Positions 47,589 to 60,042 of a stretch of DNA of 64,000 nucleotides are shown piece after piece (the first letter of the stretch is position 1; every line of letters starts with the position of its first letter). The notes below the pieces were generated by a model. The model searched no databases. It saw only the letters and a list, made by a program, of their open reading frames with translations, and had not been told where the DNA came from. The translations under genes and the position numbers were made by a program. This stretch comes from Dimorphilus gyrociliatus (lineage: Eukaryota > Annelida > Polychaeta > Dinophilidae). The DNA lies in NCBI GenBank assembly GCA_904063045.1, contig CAJFCJ010000003.1, positions 1,550,001 to 1,614,000 on the forward strand, given 5' to 3'.

Positions 47589-50500
47589 ATGACTTCGGTG
47601 CTAGTTAGGTCGCCGAATGATTCTGTGAGATATTCGGCGTGCGCAAAAACGGAAGATGAAAACCAAGAAGCTGGCTGCGAACCGGTTGCGAATGTCAGTA
47701 ATGATGATACAGAGGATATAGCCAATGGCCCTCGAACAGATAGGACCAAATTAATTGGAGGGTCGGCTAGAATAGGATCTGTACCCTCCTCTTCTGGGAG
47801 AAATGCCGAATTAAAAGGGAAATCCACATCCAGGGGCTCCTTATTCGAAATTGTGACAAATAAATTTAATAAGAAGCAACATAATAGAACATTTTCAAAA
47901 GAGTCAGTCGCATACATTAACAGAGCTCATATCTCTGATCAGGTAGCTAGGAAGGATGTACGTAAATTGAGAAGGAAGGAAATTGACGAAAAATTTGGTA
48001 AGAGGGCAAGAAAAGGCGGAGCTCGATTCGATCTTTTGGATTCCTCTACAGTCAGTTCGCAAAAAAACTCCTGCAATTGGACGTTTGTTTTCGATCCTTC
48101 TGGTAGATTGGCCTACTGGTGGTCATTGATTGTTAGTATGGCATTCATCTATAACTTTTGGGTGATGATATATAGAGTTGCCTTTGATGAAATCGACCAC
48201 AGTAACAAAGCTATCTGGTTTTCTATGGATTATATAGCCGATCTCCTCTATGCTTTAGATATAGCCTTCCATTTTCGGACTGGTTACTTGGAGGATGGGG
48301 TACTGCAGACGGACGGCACTAAATTGCGTATACATTATATGAATTCAACAGTGTTCTATATAGATTGCCTTTGTTTATTGCCACTTGATTTTCTCTACCT
48401 GTCTATAGGATATAAATCCATAGTACGATGTTTCCGTTTGGTAAAAATCTATAGATTTTGGAATTTTCTAGACAGGACAGAAAGGCATACCAATTATCCA
48501 AACGTCGTTAGAACAGTATCGCTTTTACATTATCTTTTTGCCATATATCACTGGAACGCCTGTTTCATATCGATAATTGTGCAAAAGATGAACATAAACG
48601 AATCATATCGATTCCCACTCGATACCGATAGTGAAAGGAAGAAGGATGTTTTTAGTTTATATCTTATTTCCCTATATTGGTCAACGATGACTCTGACAAC
48701 GATCGACGCTCTTCCAAAACCAAACCAACGAGGAGAATATGTCTTTGTAATCGTGCAATTTATTTTTGCTCTTCTTCTTTTTTCTACAATTCTTGGACAC
48801 GTCGCCAACATCGTCGCTAGTATAAGCACAGCCAGAAAAGACTTTCAGAGTAAGTACACTTATAATAAAGCAATAAGCAAGGTATACTGTATAAATAGTA
48901 TACTGTAAACGTATGCTATAAATTTAGCGGAATATTTGTGTAGTATTCAGTCACAAACTTATCACTAGGAGTGAAATTAATGTATTCAAAGAAAGAGTAT
49001 TGGTCTTATAGATATATCTAATTACACTCGCATAAAAGGCACATTATACACTCATACGCTACATATTGGCAGACTCATCGCTTAGTATGGTCTGAAGAAT
49101 TTACAGTTTATGAATATTTCTATCTTTATGATTACTTTGGGTGCTTTTCAATGACTCTCATATTTTTTTAATATCCCTTTTATAGGATATTAAACTTTAA
49201 AGTAGAAAGTATGTCAATGGGATATTTAATAGATAATGATGAATTAGAATGAGAATCATTGTGTGCAATTACTAAGAATAAACGAATAGGAAACATGCTA
49301 GGTAGGTTTCTTCAAAATTACAGATTTGTATTCTGTAGTTATCTTTTTAATTATTTTTTATGGAGAGTATTTAGTTTTACAATTTATTTGGTTTTGTTCA
49401 CAATTCAGAGTGAGAATTATTTATTCACATGCTTAAAAATATGTCTGGCCTCATGCACATTAAAATAGTATAATTAAAAAGTGTAAAAAAAACATATATT
49501 ATTTAGATTTTTATCTTATTGTTTATTAACAAGATTGATTGGCGAATGAATACATCATTTCCCTTTCTCTGTAAATGAACCCACAGCGTTAATGTGAACT
49601 TAATGTAGCAGAATGTAAAGCTAATACTAGATAATTAAACTCTTGTACGATGTTGTTCTACTTGTTTGGTACAAATTATTTATTAGATTTTTATATGTAT
49701 TTATTAATTAGCAATAGCGTCTTTTTAAAAGGAAAGTGTGGAAACCTTAATCGTTTAACCTAATTTAAGGGAAATGAAAGATGAAAGCTTGTTAATGTTT
49801 AAATAGGAAGTATCATCAAATAACTTAAGATAATTAGTTGAGGTATCACTCCATGATATGAATGACCTATCGAACTTTTGATGGAATAAAAAAGATTTCT
49901 TCTTCTGAAAAGTATGTGAGTAGTTCTGCAAACCTACAAAAAAACCTTCTGCTTGCCAAACTAATTTAGATTTCATCGGGCGTCTGAAAGATCATCAAGG
50001 TTAAACTAGTGGCCAAAAACGTTTAAAGGAAAAAATTACTACTGTCTGACATGAATAGACTCTCACAACTATCACAGTCTTCCTTAGAATTAGAAAGCGA
50101 ATATTTCATACGGCCTACAGCAATCACACATGACGTCATAGTCAACTACAAATACGTTAAAGTAAAGTCATTATTGCATCATATGACACCCATAGGGAAA
50201 TTTGTTTATTCCGAAACACGTATGAAAGAATATATGTAGATATTTCGCACGATTGAGCAAACGAAATTAAATCGCTTATAAATATTTATGAACCTATCAA
50301 TTCCCCGTTCTCTAACTATATATACCCGATATATGTTTTATATATATTCTGGGATGTTTCAGCACGAACTTCACGGTTAATTATTAGCTATATAAAGGCC
50401 CTAATTAATTGTTAAGACTTTTACAAACTGTTTCATCTCGTGCATGTTCGTTTTAGTTCGACATTGTTTTCAATTTTGTCACTCTTTTCATGCTTAAGAT

Positions 50501-53500
50501 TGCTGCACGATCGTTAAGAAATGATGCAATGTTTGCTATGATGATCAAATTTAGAATTAATTAATTAGTTAATTGCCCATTACAGTCTAATGACTGTATA
50601 CGATATGAAAATATGACAGAATTAGCTGCTGGCATTATTTTACAGCTTTAATTGGAAATTAAGCAGCTTTTGAAATTTTCACAAGCAATGTGTTCATTTT
50701 ATTCTCATGAAAACGCTGTTTTGTGTAAAAATTCTGGATCAGCAAACTGTAAGATGTAAGACAATGTAAGATTAATTTAGAAAAAAAGATTTATAAATTA
50801 AAATTTAGACGATAGTTTGCTATCTATTTGGATTTCCACCTGCTGCAAAGACAAAATCTGGCGCCATATGCTGTAATCGACAGTAAAAAGGTCAAGGACC
50901 TCTAAGATTCTTTTACTCCCTTCCTTATACGCCATTATTAAAAATAGGATTATTTTTTCAAACAGCCCAAAGAGGGTATTGGTTGGAATAATTATAAAAG
51001 TCGCATTGATTGTCGATAAATACATTGCCAATCGATTAGACGCCCTGTGATGCCTTCATAGGGTCCATGTTTTTGGAAAAATATTTCCATTAAAAGGAAC
51101 CCTGAACAAAACTTCAATTCTACCCATACCAAAATTGGCTTTTTACAATCCATTCTCACGCCGATTTCTTTTTTTTTTTGAGGTAAAGAAAAGAAACGTG
51201 AGACAATTACAGATCCTCGAATTTCTCATTACAAGCCCGTCTATGCAGTTTGTCGTATATTGTTTGCCAAGGTCGAAAACGCTTAATGCCGACCCTGGAC
51301 GAAGCCCAGAACTGCTTTTCAATTTCCTGTACAAGTACGGGAATATCGTCTGCATAATAAAGCAAATTAGATTTCGATTTAGATCGAACCGGACGACGGT
51401 ATTATTGAGCATCTGTTGCAGTTTTTTTTTTAATTTTCAAGTGCTGCTGAAAAACTGCTGAGGCAATTCTGCATTTTTTAAACATCTGTCGCATACACAA
51501 ACAATTATAGATCGATCCCGTTTTGCATTTTTATACTCCCACAACATTTAGACAGCTATATACATTATATGTATATTTATTGTGCATAATATATACTTTA
51601 AACATAGTATATATAAATAAATATTTAAAGTAGTATATTTCTATGCATCATAAATATACAGAAGACATATATATGTGTAAATATGTAAAGTGTGCGTACT
51701 GCTTCCATTTGACTGAAAGACTCTTGACACAGTCTGCAATACTGTATCTAAAAACTAAAGTAACCGACATCATGTTACTTTATACGAATACAGAAAGGGA
51801 ATCGTGTGTGCTTCGACATTCACTTTGCTTCCGTTTCCGAATAATCTTTCAACACTACAAGACAAAAGGCTTTATTTTCTAGTTCAATAGATCAGCATTT
51901 AACAAGTTATTCGTCTGCAGAGGTTTAGTTTCAGTGTTATTCCTTGAGGTGGGGTCATTTAGAGAGAAAGAGTGATGCTATTTTCTTTCCTAATTTAGTT
52001 TTTCCTCTTATGTATTACCTATTAGGAAATTTCATTGATTTTCCTCGTTGCTTTTTTTTGTTTTCCATTTTTAATTATGAACATACGGGTTCATTTAAAT
52101 GAGCAAAGGTAAAATTAACACGTTTGATGCATCTCTTCTAATCAATCATATAATTGGGATTTGCTCTACTATTAACGTTCTTCAGGTTATATTAGGGGAA
52201 AAAGAGGAGATGAACTTTTTTAATTAATCTCTTTTGTATAATAGAATTTTATATACAAATATACATTAATGTTAAGTATTATTTAAGAACATAAAATGAC
52301 AATTTGATTGGACCCTTTCATCTCAGTTAAAGACAACTGCTGAGAATATAAATTAGAAGAGAGCCGGCTTATATACTCTTAACGAGTATCCTTTTGGAAC
52401 TATTCTATAGACTTTTTCTTAACCTGGTTAAAAGATTACCCTAGATGCCTAAAGTTTACAATCACTTTAAAAGCTGTTGTTATATTCAAGTGCTTCAATT
52501 GAAGCTATTCCAATATTTTCTTTTTTACAATGGAAATACCAGCCAATAGCTCAATAAGAAAACACTTCGTCTATTGATTACAAACTAGTAAACCATCTCT
52601 AGTTTATAATCGATGCGTTTCTCGAGATATAAATCCGATTAAAATTCTACATAGGCCTCAAAGTAACCCACAAGTTTGCAGATCAGATAGGCAACACGTT
52701 TAATGCGCTTTCTACAATCTCGTTAAAAAAAATATTTGAATGAAAAAGATGCAGGCGGAAATATTTTACTAATTAAATTGGAAGGCGGAGTTGGAATGAC
52801 AAACGACCTTTTGCATTAGGCCTAATTGCCGTTCTCACGAATCTTATAGTACTTTTGCAAACAGCTCTATCTTTTTATACGCATTTATTGCTGAATGTTT
52901 GATAAAGACGTATATAATTGTTGTGAGATAATGCGAAAATGCAGTTGCCGACTGCAAAGAGAACCCGTAGGCCAACCGCAAAAAATTCTAACTCGATTTT
53001 TTTGTCTGGCGTCTGCTTAAACAAAGAAAGAAAAAGAAAGGCCTCAGGAGAAAATTTTGCCTAGACCTAATCAATATATCGGGGGTCGGCCGTCAACGTA
53101 AATACATAGCAAAGGGAGAAAAACGAGCATCTGTTTTTCGCTAATTTATAGCCCAGATAAATTATACACATATACGATATATAGGACTACTTTACTTTTT
53201 TTCTCTTTTTTCTTTTTTTTCTTTTTTTATAGAATTTTCATTTATATGTGCTTTGTGTACAGAAACTTTTTTGTACAGTTTATCTTTACTTATACATTTT
53301 ATAGAATAATAACAATAATAATAGCTTGAGTGTAAGAAAGCAGCCACAATTTTCTTGTCGATTAATGCAAAGCTGCTAGCCAGCTCTCGGCCTATTTATA
53401 GACTTAATATATGTAAAAACCGTAGCGAGGCTGCAAATCAAAATGACAGAAACAGAGAGAAGAAATGGGTGAATTGACGTTTGGCAACATATTCTGTTAG

Positions 53501-55899
53501 ACTTAGGCGTGACTAGAATACACGATTTGTTAGTAGATGGCGCCCAATACAAATTAAAAATTTCTTATTTTACTATTAACACTAATAGTCCTTTTTCTTT
53601 TTTTCTCTACTCAAAAAAAAAATGACCAACAATAGCGAAATTGGATAGTGTGAAGACGTACATGACGTTGCGAAGAGTGCCTTTAAGACTGCAGGATCGA
53701 GTGATTAAATGGTTCGATTATTTGTGGCTCAGTAAGAAGTCGTCGAACGAAGAATCGACGCTCAACCTCCTACCGGACAAGCTCAAAGCGGAAATCGCCC
53801 TTCACGTTCATCTAGATACTTTAAAGAGGGTTGAAATCTTCCAGAATACGGAAGCTGGTTTCCTTTGCGAACTTGTTCTAAAACTTCGACCTGTACTGTT
53901 CTCACCCGGAGACTACATATGTAGAAAAGGTAAGCCTAGATTTAAGAATATAATTATAAAAAATTCCATTGTATACGGTACTCATTCCACGCAAATCCAT
54001 TTAGATTTATTTCGATTTACAACCTAATATCAAAAATAGCAACCGTGCACATACAGCATGTGTTAATTCAAAATATTACAATCTAATTTATTAAAAAAAT
54101 AGTTTAAATTAGTTTGCAAATTGATAATTGATTAAGGTGACAAATCATGAAATTTCATTTGGATACCATGTAGAATACAATTTACTCTACCAAAAAAGGC
54201 TGGAATCTCACTCTCTTTTAACCTGTTCTGCTCCCTTTTTTACCAGGAAAATTTTATTTTCCTTCAAAGGTTAAGGAACTCTTGACTTTTAGCCAATCCC
54301 GTTAGACTGCTAAGCGTTCCGTAGGTCGTCTAATTGACTGATTTTATAGATTGGCGCAGAAAGGCGGTCGCCGTGGTGCATTTCCCTACGACAATTCAGT
54401 AAAATGCAATGTTTTCTGATTGATTTTTTGTAATTAAATTTTTACACTTATTTTTATTTATTTATTTTTTAATTACATATACTCATTTACTCTTGTTTGT
54501 CAACAAATAGGCGAAGTTGGGAAAGAGATGTATATTGTAAGCAGAGGTCGTTTACAAGTCGTCGCTGATAACGGAAAGACAGTTTTAGCGACCTTGCGAC
54601 CTGGAAGCTATTTCGGGGAGATATCAATTCTAAATATGGGAAATGCCGGTAATAGAAGAACAGCGTCGGTAAAATCAGTCGGATATTCCGACTTGTTTGT
54701 TCTCAGCAAAAATGATTTGTGGGAAGTCTTGAAGGACTATCCGGCGGCAAGGGTTAGATTGGAGGCTATCGCTGTTAAGCGATTAGAAAAATATAAGAAA
54801 CAACCACTGGAGAACAAAGGCGATGATACAAAAGGTAAATATATCGAGGAAGACTTCGGAAAAAATAAAAAAATAAAAAAGAGGTTGAAGAAAAGCAGAA
54901 AATGTATACTAGTGTATGCGAGTGTATGTGTGAGTGAGTGAGAGCGAGGGTGTAAGTAGATGTGTAAGGGGAAAAAATAGAAATGAAGAAAAAAGCGAAA
55001 TAAGACGGTAAATGAATGCAGAAAAGACCACAATGAGAGGATAGATAGATACTGCGTATAATAAGCTTACCTACCGGGTTTTAATACATTAATACGTAAA
55101 TGGTGTAATGATAATCATGATACACAAAAAATTAACATTCATGAAAAAAAGCTAACAAAGTAGGCCGTTTATAGGGCTTTTTCTTTTATAATTTCTTTCA
55201 TGAGGTACTTCATTTCTGTCAGCCTTATCACGAAGTAAAAGTACTCCAGGATTGGTAGAATCCTCTGGAAAAACGCCGATAGAAGTGATAGCAATGATGC
55301 CAAAGCACCATACTCTACCTCCAGCTCTCCTTAAACAAAGGAATTCACAAGGTTCAACTCATTCGGCACCAGTTTCAACGCCTTGTGTTTTTATAGAAAA
55401 TGAGAAGGTCGGAGAAAAGTTATCTAAAGAGGAACACCTGGCAGTAGCGGATGGAGCGTCAAGTTCTAACAAACAATCACCTTCTCCTTGTGTAACCATT
55501 ATACCAACAACACCGGATAATGACGCTCATTTAACTTATGCTCAACCGGCCTTTTTCCAACCTCTTTCCTTTGCCCAATCGGATCATGTACCTCTTGTAG
55601 GAGTAAGATCCGTTTCACCCTCCGGCTATCTTACAACACCCGTAATCGGTTATTCTGGACTACCTCAACAGCAGCAACCTCAACAGCAACAGCAACAGCA
55701 ACCAGAGAATTTACTTGTTGAACTTACGCGATTAAGAGAAAGGTTGCAAACTCTTGAAGCAGAGAATGCGACTATGTCGCACAAACTTAATCAGCAAAAT
55801 TGGAACGTTCAACAGCGCTTGAACGAAATAGAAATGCATATTTGCGGTTCAGAGGATAGCACTTCTAGTGATCCCCCAAATAGAGAATCAGTTATTTAG
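47589..55899 (+). CDS. Cyclic-nucleotide-gated cation channel, alpha (CNGA)-like subunit
   Basis: Four exons join in phase 1: 47589-48849, 53636-53929, 54511-54834 and 55223-55899, giving 851 aa. Intron 1 is 4.8 kb. Exon 1 encodes a hydrophilic N-terminus and S1-S6: S1 [16 protein letters not shown]2-S3 with [14 protein letters not shown], a short S4 ([15 protein letters not shown]) and [13 protein letters not shown], all CNGA hallmarks. The pore reads [15 protein letters not shown]. Exon 2 holds the C-linker ([27 protein letters not shown]) and the start of the cyclic-nucleotide domain ([11 protein letters not shown]). Exon 3 holds its core ([10 protein letters not shown], the phosphate-binding RRTASV). 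Exon 4 has a Gln run and a CLZ-type coiled coil ([20 protein letters not shown]). CNG channels conduct Na+/Ca2+ on cGMP or cAMP binding in sensory cells. The TIDA filter replaces the usual TIGE. AATAAA at 55921-55926. Confidence 0.93.
50131..50138. promoter_or_regulatory. CRE palindrome TGACGTCA in CNG channel intron 1
   Basis: Exact CREB/ATF palindrome about 1.3 kb into intron 1. Confidence 0.3.
51207..51401 (-). pseudogene. Possible reverse-transcriptase relic of a non-LTR retroelement
   Basis: A 65-codon minus-strand frame contains [20 protein letters not shown] (YADD at about 51345-51356), which resembles the catalytic box C of LINE-type reverse transcriptases (usually LLYADD followed by hydrophobic residues). 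Downstream, the resemblance continues better in a neighbouring frame ([15 protein letters not shown]), suggesting frameshift decay. The surrounding DNA is GC-richer than the intron. No other pol motif, poly(A) tail or target-site duplication was found, so this could be coincidence. Confidence 0.35.
53531..53545 (+). promoter_or_regulatory. CTCF-like motif upstream of CNG channel exon 2
   Basis: TAGTAGATGGCGCCC matches the CTCF core SYAGRKGGCRS completely from the fourth consensus position on. Confidence 0.35.
53930..54510 (+). other. CNG channel intron 2
   Basis: 581-bp intron from GTAAGC to CAAATAG. No separate feature seen inside. Confidence 0.75.
54835..55222 (+). other. CNG channel intron 3
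   Basis: 388-bp intron from GTAAAT to TTTCTGTCAG. It begins purine-rich and contains a GAGTGTATGTGTGAGTGAGT stretch. If retained, the frame ends after about 35 codons. Confidence 0.75.
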
Positions 55900-56556
55900 T
55901 ATAAATTTATAATCATTATAAATAAATAATAGAATTAATAATAATTTAATTAATGTAAATAATGAAGTTTACAAGCTAACATGTACCTAAAACGCAAACA
56001 AAAACGTATTTAAAAGTTAATTGTTTCTCTTTTTAAACAACTAAATATGTTTGTTTTTTTGTTTTTCTATGAGAAAACAATCATTCCATTATTGTAAATA
56101 TGCTTCTCCATCGACCCTTTTTATTGTTTGTTCAATCAATACAACTGTATAACAGTCGTTCAACTCTTAATCTTTAGGGATTAAGGGATAGGACGGCCTA
56201 GCTGAAACGTTTTATCAGCGTTTCGGTGTTAGTTCGGTTCTAGACAGAAATACTGCTGCTTTTAGAGAGCTAGTGAGTAACATTCATCCTAGAAAATATG
56301 TAACACGCAGTTAACACATAGTTAAAATTTATTTTATATATTTTCTTATTAGCACATGCTGAAAATAAACAAATTTATAAATATATACTGTATATATATA
56401 TATATATATATACAGTATATTAGTATATGTACAGTATATACACACATATATATATATATTTATATTTATATTATCATTAAATCACTTCCATTACTGCAAA
56501 TAAGCTACTGCTCTATCAACTCATTTGGTATTTGTTTAATCGATAGTGGATATTGA
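55900..56556. other. Intergenic between the convergent CNG channel and beta-galactosidase genes
   Basis: Poly(A) signals on both strands: AATAAA 55921-55926 (plus) and TTTATT 56328-56333 (minus). A (TA)n palindrome lies at 56383-56420. Confidence 0.6.
56381..56460. repeat. (TA)n repeat with a 38-bp perfect palindrome
   Basis: A TA run is flanked by ATATACTG on the left and CAGTATAT on the right, so 56383-56420 is a perfect palindrome. Further TA, ACAGTATATAC and (TA)n follow to about 56460. Confidence 0.85.
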
Positions 56557-59500
56557 CTAATCGGTACACGGTCTTAAACAACACCAAAGGCAAGGACCAA
56601 GACACAGTAGAGGTCGAAGCAAACGAATTTTGAGGCGCTCTCGAGGAGGAACATCTGTTCTGTGGACGATTTCTGTTCCCAACTCGGTTTCAGCGTAGAA
56701 GGCTAAATCTTTGCCTGATATCGGCGACGATTCAAAGACGATCAATGAATTTTCTCCCTCCTTTAATAAAGGAGCTGGAAGGTAAAGTTTTTTTTGTGGT
56801 CCGACTTTCCAATATCGACCCAGATTGAATCCATTAACGAATAAGCAACCCTTAGTAAAGTCAGGTAATTCGATGAAAGTGTCTGCATCCGGTTTATCGT
56901 TCAAGGTTAGTGTAGCCAAACAGAAGTGGCTGCATCCAACATTATCTTTCTTTGAAATTTCGACTGCCTTCCAGCCGTCTTTTTTTTCTAGCAATCTGTA
57001 GTTAAAGAGAAATACGGCAATTAACTTAGAAGAAGAGTTATTATCCCTGAAACAGAAATGAGTTAAATGAAAGAAAATCATTTGCCCTAAAAAATTTCAC
57101 TCTATTTAGCGATGATCATTGAAGTACGAAACCTGATAAGCAAAATTAATAATTCTTGCATAAGGCTTTTAATAAAAGACCTAAGAGAAATCTAAATTAA
57201 CAATTAAGAAAAAAGAACTTATAACATTTGAAGAGAAAAGAAAAAAAATTAAATTATAAATGAAATAACATTTAGGTTGAATAAATTTAAACAAAAATGA
57301 AAAACACACTCGTTTATAAAATCGCTTTCCATTTCCAGGGGATAAATCAACCAATTTAGAACAACCTCCGAGTCGGCATAGACATTTCCTCTCAACCCTG
57401 AATAGTTGAAGAAATCTGTTGCCGCCTAATTTGAGAAATAAAATCAGATTGCTTACCTTTTCTCTGATCATTTAGCAACGAACTATTGAAGCCGCAGTAA
57501 TTCACTCTTCCACAATTCTCTACTAATATATCTAATACTTTTTCGACTCCATCTTCTTGTAATTCTAGAACTACGTTTTCTTCCTTACAATCAATATTTC
57601 GGACAAAAAGACCGTCGATCATAACCTGAACGAGGGGGGAAAATAATAGAAAAAATACGGTGCAACCGATTGATAAATCAATAATATACCGTTGCGTAAT
57701 CTCGGATGCCTCCAGATATAGTGACCTTTGACACTCGTTTCGAAATATGGGTTCTATAAAGAACATAACCTAACGATTGCCCAGAATACTTATTTGCTGA
57801 ATGCTTTAGGTTTTCCATTGTTAGAATGGTTTTCGAATTAATAGGCTCAATAAGGCCTATAGCATCGTTGAGGGTTATGTATTTATTTATATTCACTTTC
57901 CCTAAGAAAATACAGTATATTCAATTTTCGTCCAAAAATAAATAGATTAATGCTAGTCTAAATACAAGTGATACAAGAAAAAAAAAGAGAATTGCACGTT
58001 TGGAAATTGAAGAAGCTACATTTCCATCTGCAATACTCAGATACGCTTGCGGATTAACGAAAAATAAGCCGTTATCGTTCTATTGACTATATACGATGTT
58101 TACAGGATATTAAAATAAAATTCTCTTTCTTTCATACTTGTTCTTTTCTTCACTCTCTGCTTTCTTTAACCGATTATGTTTACTTCTTAAATAAATTATT
58201 TACATCACGAAATGTACAGGTTTAGCTTGTTAAGTTTCTTCCTATAATTCATATGGACCGGAATAAGCTTATATATAACATTTATAATATATATATATAT
58301 CATTAGCATCTAAAAATATACGCTTCACAGTTTAAGCAAAAAAAAAATGGAGTTAAAATGCTCAATACCGTAAGATTTCGTTGGAATCGTATTCGGAAAC
58401 GGTGGAAGGTGTTTTGTAACTGAATATGGAGAAGAATTTGTGACGTTTCTCTTGCAACAAATTACCTATATATTATCTAACCGTCTTTGGGGCAAATTTC
58501 TTTCAAGACTTTTTCGACTATGTCGTACTTTAAATTGCGATCTCCGTTTTCAGAAAGTGGAGCATTGTAGTCTGAAAAAAAGCGCTTTTACTATCTGCTA
58601 CCAAATTTTCTTAGCCTCCTTCCAACCATAGCTAGTGACATCTGGTGCGTAGTTCATTGCCTCTTGTTCGTTAGTTGCCGACAATTCCTCGTTGGCACCA
58701 TTCCAAAAACCAAAATTTGAACCACCATGAAACATATAAAAATTCACCGAACTTCCTTCATTCAGAATCCAACGAAGTACTTTTTCAAATTCTGATTTAC
58801 AAAAATAAATTAGAATCAAGCTTTCCCTAGTCTCTACTTTTCCGCCTAAGTAAATTTTCTATTATTTTACTTTATGTCCTTTTACATAGTTAGGAAAAGT
58901 TGACATTTATAGGAAAATTTAACCTTCTGCTGGCCAAACTTCGTGCTTTCCCTTCCAATGATCGAACCACCCTGACCAGAATTCCATTACCATTAACGGC
59001 ATTTTCGGTTGAAGCGAATGCTTCAGATAATGAAATAAAAGTTTCCCATGCTCCAATTCTTGGAAATTAACAGTAGCTAAAATACCGGATAAAGGGCCTT
59101 TCATAATTCCGGCACCGTTGTCCGAAGTAAATAACAGCTCTGTTACTCCTTCTCTTTTCAAGCAGCTCTCTAAAAAATTCGTATAAATTCTGTCTTCTCC
59201 ATATGAGCCGTATTCGTTTTCGATTTGCCAAGCTATGATAGGGCCGTTATTAGATGCTTGTAGATCAACTAATTCCGGTAAGAGGGAAAGGAAATATTTT
59301 TCTACTCTCTCTACAAAAGGCTTATAAGAAGATCTAACTTGCATATAAGGGTCACTCAACAGCCAGCTATATAGGGTGATGAAAGATATGGTAATTAAAG
59401 TAACAGTTATGCAAATATTTATATTCTAATTTCGTTAATTATCATTTGTACCAAAAAAAAACTTCTAAGGTACAATAAATGTACAACAATAGACAAAAAT

Positions 59501-60042
59501 TTACTTAAGGCTTTTAATATCAACCTAGGTAAACCACCAAACTCCCATTCGGCACAAATATAGGGACCAGGCCGGATAATAACCAAAAGATCCAATTCTT
59601 TTGCCAGCATTACAAAACGCCTAATAGAGGGGAATGGGTTAAATAAACGAAATATTGAAATTCAAAAAACCTAATATTCCTCCATCCCTTGAAATCGAAA
59701 TTGTCTCTATGTCTTTCGTGGAAATTCCATGGAATATAACTGATAAAAAATAATGAAAAAGAGAAGCATTCAACTTTCTAAATAGATAAATTAATTAAAT
59801 AAAATTGGTTACGTTTCAACGCAATTTAAACCAGCTGCTTTCAGTCTTATTAGTCTATCTTTCCAATATTCAGGAACAATTCGAAAATAATGGCATGCTC
59901 CACTGAGAATCCGGATTTGCTTCTTCTTAAGAAAAAATTTTCTATTTCTGGCTTCCAAGGCTTAAAATAATTGACAAAAAAAGAATTGATTCCCTAGTGA
60001 TTCACAAAGCGGATGCTACTGAACAAACTCACCTGGGGGCAT
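56557..60042 (-). CDS. Glycoside hydrolase family 35 beta-galactosidase (GLB1-like)
   Basis: Twelve minus-strand exons join in phase: 60042-60033, 59960-59813, 59739-59671, 59620-59525, 59366-58924, 58791-58627, 58571-58482, 58419-58369, 57901-57690, 57625-57457, 57397-57310 and 56995-56557, giving 659 aa. GH35 landmarks run in order: [45 protein letters not shown] with acid/base Glu159, [12 protein letters not shown] with nucleophile Glu236, [26 protein letters not shown], then the C-terminal beta-domains ([22 protein letters not shown]). The enzyme removes terminal beta-galactose from glycans, usually in lysosomes or outside the cell. The order of motifs fits the GLB1/GLB1L2 group. The model lacks a signal peptide: the frame is open a little upstream of ATG 60042 behind a TTTGATAG acceptor, so a leader exon is probably missing. 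The C-terminus ends in an odd Cys/Leu/Arg-rich tail. Confidence 0.93.
57902..58368 (-). other. Longest intron of the beta-galactosidase gene
   Basis: 467-bp intron with a GTATTG donor. It contains a (TA)n run at about 58287-58300. The gene's other introns range from about 55 to 315 bp. Confidence 0.75.

Larger units (their letters stand above)
48850..53635 (+). other. Intron 1 of the CNG channel gene (4.8 kb)
   Basis: GTAAGT donor and TAG acceptor, far longer than any other intron in the window. It contains a CRE palindrome (50131-50138), a possible reverse-transcriptase relic (51207-51401, minus), an inverted repeat TGCAGT/ACTGCA at 52940-52956, a polypyrimidine tract near 53196-53230 and a CTCF-like motif at 53531-53545, about 90 bp before exon 2. 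Such an intron could hold enhancers. Confidence 0.7.

Noticed and set aside
47561-47917. 118-codon minus-strand frame opposite CNG channel exon 1
   Set aside because: Shadow of the real plus-strand exon, which has clear family motifs.
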